DNA of 64,000 nucleotides. Origin: Canna indica. Its lineage: Eukaryota; Streptophyta; Magnoliopsida; Zingiberales; Cannaceae. The DNA lies in assembly GCA_034359265.1 (NCBI GenBank), contig CP136896.1, positions 62,011,501 through 62,075,500 on the forward strand, in the 5' to 3' direction. This document shows, piece by piece, positions 49,944 to 61,200 of this stretch. Position 1 is the stretch's first letter, and every line of letters starts with the position of its first letter. Under the pieces are notes generated by a model that saw only the letters and a list, made by a program, of their open reading frames with translations, did not search any database and had not been told where the DNA came from. Position numbers and translations under genes: made by a program.

Positions 49944-52565
49944 TCTATCATTTCTATTTTTTTTTTAACAAAGATAAAAAATCACAATATGTGATCATAC
50001 TAAGGATCGAATCCTAGATCTCTAGACAATATACAATATGTTGCCACTAACTGTGCTACCCACAGTTGGCCATCTATTATTTTTATTCTTGGTATATTTT
50101 TATGATTCTATTCATCCAACTAAAAACACCCTAAGTATACTTAGGGCCCGTTTGGTTTGCTAAAAAACGGGGGACTGGACTGGACATCCGCCCATGTACT
50201 CCGTTTGGTTTGCAAAAGAAGCTTCGGGACAATGACTTCTCCTTGTCCGGGACAGGATTTCCACCCATTTTGGTGTACTGAGAAATTTCTCGGTACACCG
50301 AAATCGGACGGAGGACAAGGGTTGTAATTGTCAAAATTACCCATTCCTTTGATCGTAGAATCGTCGGATCGAGTCGAGGTGAATACCAAAGTTGTAAATT
50401 TTCGCGTGTTGAACGCGATGGTGGTGTCAGATTTTAGATTGGAAATCGTTTGGTATGATTTTTATATTTTTCGGTATTATCCTATTGTTATACTTTTAGG
50501 GCCCGTTTGTTTCGTTAAAAAATGGGGGACTGGACTGGATTTCGGCTCTTGTCCCCCGTTTGTTTTGCAAAAATGAATAGGGACAGGATTTTAAATCCTG
50601 TTCGGGACAGGATTTTAAATCCTGTTCGGGACAGGATTTTGAGCTCTTTTGGTGTACCGAGAAAATTCTCGGTACACCGATTTGGAGCGGAGGACTTTGA
50701 GGCGAAAAGACAGCATTGCCCTCGACTAAACACGGGTCTTCCGCCTCAAGCCGTCCGCGTCTCGCTCTCGCACCCTCATCTCTCGCTCTCGCACCCTCGT
50801 CTCTCGCCCTCTGTCGTCCGCGTCTTCGCCTGTCGTCCGTGTTCGCGTCTTCGTCGTCTCCGTCCAGGTAACTACTCCCGCCTCCTCTCCCCGATCTCCC
50901 TCCTCTCTCTCTCTGATCTCCATCCCCTCTCGCCCCTATCTCTGCATCTCTCTGCTCTCCATCTGCAAGGTTAACCTGAAAGTTAACCTGAAATCATCCC
51001 CTCTCCATCCTCTCTCTCTCTGATCTCATGTTCATCTTGTTGTTTAAATCAGTCAATTCATCTTGTTGTTGCTAAGCTCCTTCATTGTTCAGTCAATTCA
51101 TCTTTATATTGTTGTTGTCAATTCATCTTTATCCTTCATTGTTCTCATTGTTAAGGTAACATGTGATCTTTCTCTGGAAATAATATATTGTTGTTGCTTC
51201 TTGCATTCACTAAGCTCCAAAGCTGAGTTGCAAAGGTCTTCTTAGTCGGCCTAGCCACCGTAGATTACAAGATTGAGGGTCCTGAATTTTTTATTGCTGT
51301 TGATGTAGCCTGTATGTGAATTTTTTATTGCTTCTTGTTGATGTAGACCTACTGGCCTGACCATATAAAATTTGTTTTATAAGCTTATGTTAATCTGTAA
51401 TCAGCTGCACATAAGGTGGTACATGTGCGATTGATGCTGGACAGACAGGCAATTCTGTGTTCACCACCCAGCTAACTGGTTGGGAGCTATATATATATTC
51501 TGTATTATTCTGTAGGATTGTTTCTCTTCTCTCTTTCTCCTGTCCTATTTTCTGAAATAAACTGCTTTGCTAGTTATTAATCACTGTTTTTTTTGTTTTT
51601 ATGATTCATCTCTGTTTTTTTCATAAATCTTATTCTCTTTGGTTTTCTTTTGTTGTGGCTTTGGATAGAGTGAAAGTTGTCCATCTTTGATATTGTTGCA
51701 TTGCTAAAATTGCTCTCCGATTGATGTGTTGGACAATGAGTATTTGGATTGGTGTATTGCATGAGTATTTGGATTGGTGTATTGCATTGGTAACTATCGC
51801 ATTGATAGTTCATGTACTGAAAAGGTAATAGATGGTTGAAACTACTGCAACTGACGATTTTGTTATTACTTGGAATGTGATTGGTTGAAATAAAATGGTA
51901 TGTGATTATCCTTATTTCCGATGCTTTTGTCATACTTATTTTGGTTGAAATTAAATGATATGCGATACAATTGGTTGAAGTTTTCAGTTTTCTTACAGAG
52001 ATAAATAATGTACTGTGTAAGCTCTCATTGATTCAGTGCAGATGGTAAAACTTCTTTTTTCCCTTCTGCAGCAGCTTGTGCAGTTTGGAATGAGTTCTTT
52101 TTTTTCCCAGCAACTTAAGAATGCATGAGATTTGAAGTTCTTTTCCTCTTCAAGCTTGTAAAATTGACAATGCATGAGATTTCTATTTTTCTGGGCGGTA
52201 ACTTGGAATTATTTCTGTTAGAATTATTGTGTTGGTGACAGCAACTGTGCACCTTATCAATGATTGAATGATCACAGTGTGCAGGTGTAAGAATATTGTG
52301 CACGGTTGAAAAACAAAATTAAATGCTACATTGTTTCTATTATGGTTTATTGTATTCATAACATAGTGTAGTATATCTTCATTTGTATCATTTTGTAATA
52401 AGATAATATATTACCTTTTTCTTTCCTGCAATTGCCAGGATCAGTATCAGTAGTATATACTGATCAGTATCAGTTATACTAATATAATTGAATGCAAATT
52501 ATAGAGCAGTATAGAGCATGACTATTTTTAGTTGTTAATGGTTTGGTTATGTCTTATTTGTAGTC

Positions 52566-53540
52566 ATGGAAGTTCAAAAAAGAGGTAGACGCTCATGGAC
52601 ACAAGAGGAAGATGAAACTTTGTTGACTATTTTAGAAGAATTGGTTGTGGAGGGACATAGGGGGGAGAATGGCACTTTTAAAGCAGGAACTCATGAGGAA
52701 GCTTTGAAAAAAATGTTGATACGAGTTCCTGGCATTAACTTCACAGTGCAACAGATAGTTAACAAAATGAAAAGATGGTCACTTAAACTATCTGAAGCAC
52801 TTGATATGATGAACACAAGCGGATTTGGATGGGACGATGTGCGTAAGTGTGTGGTGGTTGACAATCCACAAGTGTTGGAGGAATATTTGAAGGTAATTAT
52901 TTAATATTGATTTTTTATTGTCAATAGAAGCATGTATTATTTAATATTATTGCATCATTGATAATACTTGTATTTTTTTCTTGTGTAACAGAAGCATCCA
53001 AAATCCGCAAACCATGCGAATAAAGAATTTAAAGAGTTTGAAAGACTGCATGTCATCTTTGGAAAGGATCGTGCCACTGGCCACGGTGCAGAGACACCAG
53101 CTGATGTGATAGAAACACAATCCTTACAACCTGAATGGGAAAATATGATGGAAACACAATCCTCACAACAACCTGAATCTCCAATGTCAAGAAGGCAAGA
53201 ATCTCCAATCTCGAACATTGGTAGTCAATCCGAAGGAAGTGAGCCAAAAAAAAAGCGAGGCCGCATGAATGAAGTGGCAGATAAATTCATTGAGGTGTGG
53301 GAAACTCAAATGAGTTCGGCTGCTCGTGATATGCACACAGTGGCTATTGAGATGACAAAAATGAGAGAGCATATGGAGATGTCAACGTTGGTTGATGAAG
53401 TGCATAAATTGGGAATAACAGAGATGGAGGAAATGAATGTACTGAAAAAATTTGCAGAAAATACTCACTACGCGACAATTTTCATGAGGATGGATGAAAG
53501 TAGAAGGTTGACTTTTGTGAAGTCAATTATGGGGATGTAG
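52566..53540 (+). CDS. Myb/SANT-like DNA-binding protein of PIF/Harbinger
   Basis: Two exons, 52566-52892 and 52992-53540, with a 99-bp GT-AG intron in phase, give 291 residues without a stop. Residues 8-100 form a Myb/SANT-like fold (RRSWTQEEDETLLTILEELV, then a KMKRWSLKLSEALDMM helix and SGFGWDDVRKCV). A serine/glutamine-rich linker leads to a basic KKKRGR nuclear-localisation-like motif (about 195), then a helical C-terminus ending in RRLTFVKSIMGM. In PIF/Harbinger systems such a protein helps the transposase bind the ends or reach the nucleus. The gene lies inside the inner element and has three broken relatives nearby (59210-60145, 60517-61428 and, more distantly, 10600-11581). It could alternatively be a domesticated plant gene, but the flanking termini argue against this. 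Confidence 0.85.
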
Positions 53541-54143
53541 TTGAACACTTTGTTATTTTGGAATTGTGGTAGATAAATATTTTATCATTTTGTAGTTGGA
53601 GGTGTTCCAAATTTTATTTTTGAATTGTGTTTACTGTAGTTGGAGGTGTTCCAAATTTTGAGAAGTGTACTTACTTCTTTTTGAATTGTGGTAGAGTCCT
53701 GTACTTACTACTTACAACTTTAAAATTTTTAATGAAGAGAAGTGTCTACTTTAGCATGTTTGTGTTAGGCTTTCACTTGTTTATTATGTGTGAAGTGTTT
53801 TTTTTCCAGATTCTGTGTGAAGTTATATGTTAGGCTTTCACTTGTTTATTCTGTTTATTCTGTGTGAAGTGTTTTTTTTCCAGATTTTGGTAAGTTAGGA
53901 AATGGTAATAATAGACCTCGTGTGATGCTATATGTGCTCCATTCTGGTAATGACTTGTTAAATGTATTTCTTGGAACGGTATATAAATTATTTGATTACT
54001 TCTTCCACCATATGACCTGTACAAGCATCACTACCACAATTATTTGATTTTGAGCATCACCATTCAGATTCACGCTCAATAATTCTCAATAAAATGTAAT
54101 TATTTTTTAAAATTTAAGACTAAGTAGGAAGACTTTTATGTTT
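53541..54143. other. 3' part of the inner Harbinger element, non-coding
   Basis: Contains imperfect repeats of GTAGTTGGAGGTGTTCCAAATTTT (53595 and 53637) and of GTGTGAAGTGTTTTTTTTCC with GTTAGGCTTTCACTTGTTTATT (53765-53882). Similar 3' sequence follows the gene copy at 61428. No gene is seen. Confidence 0.5.
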
Positions 54144-54674
54144 AAAATGAAATTTGAGCATTAAAAATTTATAAGGGTATTTTGGTCATATTGTCTTGTA
54201 CAGGACTCTATTTTAACGAACCAAACGCAAGACGGGACTGGATATCGTGTCCTGTTCTTAGCGAACCAAACACGGTATAACTACTATCCCAGGACACCTG
54301 ATGTCCTGTCCTTGTCCCTGTCTGGTGTCCTGTGATGAGCAGTTTGCGAACCAAACGGGCCCTTAGGTTAATTAAAAATTAGTTGAACACTTATTAGTTA
54401 AACTAAAATTTCTTATTGTATTAAAGTATTTGATACTATATATTAATATTTTTTTACATATTAATTAATTTTAAGACTAATTTATAAGGGTATTTTAGTC
54501 ATTTGTCATATATAATACTTTGTTATAGCGAAACAAACGCAGGACAGAACGGAATATCGTGTCCTGTTCTTGACGAAACAAACACGGTATAGCTATTGTT
54601 CCAGGACATCTGATGTCCTGTTCTTGTCCCTGTCTGATGTCCTTTGATGAACAGTTTGCGAACCAAACGGGCCC

Positions 54675-55006
54675 TTAGATATTAAGAGAATTCATTACGA
54701 ACTTTTTGTGGACTGGTTTGAGATGGATTTGGGCCGTTCAAGTTCGGCTTGAGGACTTCGGAGTTGACCAGCCCGAATCCTGCCCGTTAACGAGTAATGC
54801 ACGTGCGAACACGTGAGCTATCGTGTCGGCGCCCAACACGATCACCAAGGACGCGATTCCAAACAAACGGCTGAGCTTTAACCACATAGAGAACCTCGAA
54901 GGCGCATCCTCCGTCCATTTCACCCGTTCACATATCAGCCTATCCAATCCAAGACTCCTTAACAGCGTCGGGCCGTCAGCGTCAGCACCAGCGGTTCAAA
55001 TTCTCC
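54675..55006. other. Spacer and putative promoter of LpxC
   Basis: Moderately GC-rich sequence between the outer Harbinger end and the GC-rich start of LpxC. No clear TATA box was found; the transcription start is not determinable. Confidence 0.4.
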
Positions 55007-55220
55007 ACTCCCTCGGCGGCCGGCTGCCCCCCCCCCATGTCCTCTCCGCCGCCTCCTCTCCACCTGTTCGTCCACCCGCTCCATTTCCTGGAACACCGTC
55101 CGACTCCCTCGGCGGCCGGCTGCCCCCTCCCCCTCCCCCCCCCCCCCCTATGTCCTCTCCGCTCCTCCGCCGCCTCCTCTCCACCTGTTCGGCCACCCGC
55201 TCCATCTCCTGGAACACCGT
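55007..55220. repeat. 96-bp tandem duplication over the LpxC start region
   Basis: ACTCCCTCGGCGGCCGGCTG, a C-run, ATGTCCTCTCCGC and TGGAACACCGTCCG occur in that order twice, from 55007 and from 55103. The two C-runs differ in length. As a result two equivalent ATGs exist, 55037 and 55150; only the second is in frame with the LpxC exon. Confidence 0.85.
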
Positions 55221-58200
55221 CCGTCTCCTATCTCAATCTGGATTCAGTCCTTTTCTAGGCTTCCCCTAAAAAGTGTTTCTTTTGGACCCAACGCAGACGG
55301 GACGGCCGCAACAAACCTTAGCGTCGGCGGTGAGCAGGTCCGGGACGGCGCTGCACTCGGGCGACTTCACCACTGCCCGGCTCGTCCCGGCCGCCGCGGG
55401 GGAGGGTAGGTACTTCGTCGCCTGCGGTTCGCACTCCCGGTCGGACACCAGGATCCCCGCCTCGGTCGGCCATGTCGTCGAATCCGCCCTCTGCACCACC
55501 CTCTGCCGCGACGGGGCCAGGGTGCGGACTGTCGAGCACCTCATGTCTGCCCTCGAGGCCTGCGGGGTGGATAATTGCCGGATCGAGATCGACGGAGGGG
55601 ATGAGGTTTGGCTCGCTCTTGATTTTTGGATAGTGTTGTTTCTTTTCCATATTCTTTTGTTGATCACCTCGGTAAGGAATGTGAATTAGATGGTTAACCG
55701 GTCCGATGGTTTTGATAAAGTAGGTCAAAGTTTCATTGCAAAGCCCATAGTTCGTGATAGTATTGTCAGATGGTAATTATTCTTAGGTAGAAATTAGGTG
55801 CTTTCAGTGAAGCTCTTCGAGAGTAGCTCTCAGAATTATCTGTATCCGTTAATGATTTTCAGTGATTAAATCATAATCTGAAAACGTTGACTACAAAGTA
55901 TAAGAATGTAATGAATTGCTAAATGAAGGGCTCGTGATCTATCCTAAGCACGACTTCTGGTTTCCTTTTGCAACAAAATGTGTGTAATGTTCGCTGGTGC
56001 TTGTTTTCTTTTGCATGATATATTTTTTTCTTATTGATATAGCATTTCCTATACACCAGAGTGTATTTGAATAGGAAAATATCTCTCAATATACTACTGC
56101 TTCTCTCCTTCAATTGATCAATTTTTATATAGTCAGGTAATGGCCAATTTTTCTTACATGCACAATAAAAAGTTATTTCAATTTTATATTTTATGAAGTA
56201 TGCAATGATCGTGTGACAAATTGAGTAATACGCAGGTTCCTTTGTTAGATGGATCAGCAAAGGAATGGGTGGAGACTATAAGGCAAGCTGGGTTATGTGT
56301 TGCCGAGGATCAAAAAAGCAATAATTTGGAGAGGCTAGTGCCTAAACTCCATGAACCATTGTATTTATGTCAGGGAAGTTCTTTCTTGATTGCCTTCCCT
56401 GCACAGGAAACCCACATTACTTGTGGAATAGATTTCCCCAAGGTACATGTTTTTGCTTCTTAGAACTTAATTTATGCTTCGTTACTTTGTTCAGAACCTC
56501 ATGAATTAGAAGCTCAGGCACATCGAAAAACTACGTGAATAAGCAGCTTATATGATACCTTATTAAAATTAATGAGCTTTACTTCCCAAGTATTACTCAA
56601 GGATTCAGACATTTCACTCTATTTTCCATGAGAGTCATCCAGTTGTAGACATGTCTGGTTAGAATATGTTTAGAGAATTATAAGGCAGATGTTCAAAAGA
56701 AAATTCATAAAAATTACCTTTATATCTTATTTACTATTTCAATAACGGCTATGTGGGTATTTCTATGCAATGGCAAACACAAATCCCTTTTTATCTTAAT
56801 TTTTAGAAAAATGCCACAACCACTTCCACTTGGCCATTTTACAGTTGGCTTTATCTTTATCTCTTAAATATGCCACAACCACTTCTCTTAATCTCTTAAA
56901 TATGCAAAAACTATATAGGCTTAGTTGCTGTTAGAAGTTGTATATTCTAAACCAGAACATTTTAACATTTTTGTTTCTTTTCCATATGGTGGTAGACTGG
57001 TAGTGAATATGCATGGTTGGATAACTTGGATGAAGAAATCAATGAAACAACTAGATTAGTTTTCAAATGAATTTCTTGGTTTTATCTTATGATACCTTCT
57101 CCTTTGCTCTCAGTCTTTTCATCTTTATTGCAAGATTCACTAAGTTGTCCTTTTTATTCACTTCCAAAATAGAACAAGTAAGTTAGGAGCAACAAAAGCA
57201 TTTTTCTTACTGGTTTGTCATGCTTTCATCCAGAGACTTAACCAGAATAATTTAATATTTTCTATTTGTTTTTTGAAGATATGTATGTTTTTCTTCTACT
57301 AGCACTCGAGCTATTTGCATTTTAAAATACTGTCAATTTATCTATATGATGGTAGAATGAAACAGAAATGCCATATCTCATATCTTTGCTCACAATTTAC
57401 GGCCTATATAAGGTTGCTTGAAATTTGAATTTTCAGATTTGTTGAAACAATTGAGCAAGAAAAGAAGTTTCGAAATGGAGCCAGTGTTTTGTGGAATAGT
57501 TAACCTAGAATATTGGTCATGATTATAACATGTCATTGAAAAACCTGGCTCAAATACTACTTAACAGGTACCGGCTATTGGATCTCAGTGGTTTTCTACC
57601 ACCATGGATGAATTTACATACACCAAAGAAATAGCTTCTGCAAGAACATTCTGCATTTATGAAGAGGTTCAACAAATTCTCACTTTTCCTCAGTCTGAAT
57701 ATTTTATGTTGTAATAGCGGGTACTGCTTACTAGGGGTGAGCAACGGTTCGGTTCGGTTAATAACCAAACCAAACCATCGGTTAACCGAACCGAAATAAA
57801 AAAAATTGATTAACCGTTTACCGAACCGAAAAAATTTGGTTAATTCGGTTCGGTTAACCGAATTTTTTGGTTCGGTTCGGTTAATTTACCGAATTTACCA
57901 GAAAAAATTAGAAAATTTATAAAACTAAAAAACATCATCCCAAGTTTCGAACCCAGGCCAATCATAATTACATATATGACTCTAACCATCTTAGCAAATT
58001 ACTTATATATGACTAACCATCTTAGCAAATTACTTTACTCATCTATATCCAACTAACCTGGATAGTATAATATGTACAACATAAAATAAGAATAATAAAA
58101 GCCACCGGCATTTGAACCGTGGCAACTAGCATGGTAAAACCATTACATGACCACCAAGCCATACATTGTCATATGCAATATATTTATATTTTACATATCT

Positions 58201-61200
58201 TATATTACTTTTTGGTTAATTCGGTAAATTAACCGAACCATTGGTTAATTTACCGAACCGAATCAAAAACCGAAATCTTAAAAAAATTTAACCGTTAACC
58301 GAACCGAAAATTAATCGGAAAAATCGGTTCGGTTAATTCGGCTTCGGTTCGCCACCAAGCCATAGAGGTAGTATTTGTGACTCTAACAATCTAACCTTGG
58401 TCACCCAATCAAAAGGAGCAAGCCTACTATTGCACAAGTATCACCCTTTTTTCCTTAGTACTACTAATTACTAATATTTGTGTTTCCTATGATAGATTAT
58501 GTTTTCATTTGAATACACCTTTGTAAAAAAAGGTTTTGCATCACCGGCATGGCCTGGAATTGCTGCGTGAGATAAGGCCCAAAGAAATTGCTGGAATGAG
58601 AGGTAGTGATGCTGTTCTAAGGCATCATTATGTAGTGAGCCCTCAAAAAGAAGAATTTGATGGTGAAAAGTAGTGAAGTCTCGCAATAGTGACCTACATG
58701 GTGTTGTTACCATTAAGCCGTTTGCTGATTGGTTAATAGTGACAAGCATTTTGCCATAAAGTAAGGAATTGCAAGATGTGATGTCATGACAGTGTTGATA
58801 TTTGTCAAGTTCATATATCTTTGTTCATAGCTGGTATCAAATAGTAATCAAAATTCAGTAATATGAAACTTAATTTAGCAGGTATCAAACAATAATATAC
58901 AACCAAAATAAAAATTCAGCGGATATCAAATAGTAATATACAACCAAACAGTAATATAAAACTAAATTCCAAAATAAAGTGCAGTAAACATCCAAAATAA
59001 GCAGTAAATTTTCATCCAAACTGAAACAGTAATAAAAATGGTTTCATGTTTGCAAACTAAAACTTCAACAATATTCAACTAAAAGTGCAGTAAATACAAT
59101 TCGAAAGTAAAGTTTGGGACACTCCAACTACAAAATGATAAAGTATTCATCTAACACAATTCCAAAACAAAGTTGGGACACCCCAACTACAAATTGATAA
59201 AGTATTCAACTACATCCCCATAATTGACTTCACAAAAATCAACCTTCTACTTTCATCCATCCTCATGAAAATTGTCGCGTAATGAGTATTTTCAGCAAAT
59301 TTCTTCGGTACATCAATTTCCTCCATCTCCGTTATTCCCAACTTATCCACTTCATCAACCAACGTTGACATCTCCATGTGCTCTCTCATTTTTGTCATCT
59401 CAGTAGCCACTGTGTGCATATCACGAGCAACTGAACTCATTTGAGTTTCCCACACCTCAACGAATTTCTCTACCACTTCACTCATGCGGTTGCACTTTCT
59501 CTTTGGCTCACTTCCTTCAAATTGGCTACCAATGTTGGAGATTGGAGATTCTTGCCTTCTTGACATTGGAGATTCAGGTTGTTGTGAGGATTGTGTTTTC
59601 ATCATATTTTCTCATTCAAGTTGTGAGGATTGTGTTTCCATCACATCAGATGGTGTATCTGCACCGTGGCCAGTGGCACGATCATTTCCAAAGATGACAT
59701 GCAGTCTTTCAAACTCTTTAAATTCTTTATTGGCATGGTTTGTGGATTTTGGATGCTCTGTAACATAAGAAAAAATACAAGTATTATCAGTAATGCAATT
59801 GACATTTTTAAAAAAAAATTACCTTCAAGTATTCCTCCAACACTTGCGGATTGTCAATCACCACACACTTACGCACATCATCCCATCCAAATCCATTTGT
59901 GTTCATCATATCAAGTGTTTTAAATAGTTTAAGTGATCATCTCTTCATTTTGTTAACTATGCAGTATGCACTGTTAAGTTAATGCCAGGAACTCGTATCA
60001 ACATTCTTTTCAGAGCCTCCTCATGAGTTCCTGCTTTAAAAGTGTCATTCTCCCCCTATGTCCCTCCACAATCAATTCTTCTAAAACAATCAACAAAGCC
60101 TTATCTTCCTCATGGAGCGTCTACTTCTTTTTTGAGCTTCCATGACTAAAAATAAGACAACCAAACCATTAAAAAAGTACATAACTGATTCAACATAAAA
60201 GTACATTGATTTCATCAAAAGGTACATAACCATAATTGATTCATCATAAAATTACATAACCAAACCATAATAAAAGTACACAAGTACATAATTACAAACT
60301 GAATTACATTACAACAAACTGAACAATAATGTAATTCAGTTTGTTGTAATGTAATTCAGTTTGTTATTATGTACTTGTGTATTTTTATTATGGTTTGGTT
60401 ATGTAATTTTATGATGAATCAATTATGGTTATGTACTTTTTAATGAAATCAATGTACTTTTATGTTGAATCAGTTATGTACTTTTTTAATGGTTTGGTTA
60501 TGTCTTATTTTTAGTCATGGAAGCTCAAAAAAGAGGTAGACGCTCATGGACACATGAGGAAGATGAGGTTTTGTTGATTGTTTTAGAAGAATTGGTTGTG
60601 GAGGGACATAGGGGGGAGAATGACACTTTTAAAGAAGGAACTCATGAGGAAACTCTGAAAAGAATGTTGATAAGTGCAACAAATAGTTAAAAAAATGAAG
60701 AGATGGTCACTTAAACTATCTGAAGAACTTGATATGATGAACACAAGCGGATTCGGATGGGATGATGTGCGTATGTGTGTGGTGGTTGACAATCCGCAAG
60801 TGTTGGAGGAATACTTGAAGGTAATTTTTTAATGTTAATTTTTTTTAATGTCAATTGCATTACCAATAATACTTGTAATTTTTCTTATGTAACAAAAGCA
60901 TCCACAAACCATGCCAATAAAGAATTTAAAGAGTTTGAAAGACTGCATGTCATCTTTGGAAATGATCGTGCCACTGGCCACGGTGCATAGACACCAGCTG
61001 ATGTGATGTAAACACAATCCTCACAACCTGAATGGGAAAATATGATGGAAACACAATCCTCACAACAACTTGAATCTCCAATGTCAAGAAGGCAAGAATC
61101 TCCAACATTGGTAGCCAATCTGAAGGAAGTGAGCCAAAGAGAAGGCGCAACCGCATGAGTGAAGTGGCAGAGAAATTCGTTAAGGTGTGGGAAACTCAAA

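Larger units (their letters stand above)
50499..54362 (+). mobile_element. Inner PIF/Harbinger element carrying the Myb/SANT-like gene
   Basis: Termini GGGCCCGTTTGTTTCG and (inverted) GGGCCCGTTTGGTTCGC, with TTA at 50496-50498 and 54363-54365. Subterminal features are two repeats of GGGACAGGATTTTAAATCCT and a 28-base near-perfect palindrome (50651-50678), also present in the outer element (50272-50299). A leader-like CT-rich region (50740-50970) with a possible GT donor at 50867 precedes the gene at 52566. No transposase gene is present, so movement would need one in trans. Confidence 0.8.
50144..54674. mobile_element. Outer PIF/Harbinger element with nested second copy
   Basis: Ends GGGCCCGTTTGGTTTGC (left) and GCGAACCAAACGGGCCC (right), flanked by TTA (50141-50143 and 54675-54677). 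Inside it another pair of the same termini, also flanked by TTA, is found at 50499 and 54362. Without the inner copy the outer one would be a MITE of about 660 bp. Confidence 0.8.

Noticed and set aside
49960..50090. Possible SINE with a tRNA-like B box (GGATCGAATCC)
   Set aside because: Only the B-box-like word is present. No A box at the right distance, no clear tail and no target duplication could be seen.
54823..55269. A single long frame before LpxC as an independent gene
   Set aside because: It is proline-rich because of the duplicated GC-rich leader, and its last part is the LpxC presequence frame ending at the TAA.
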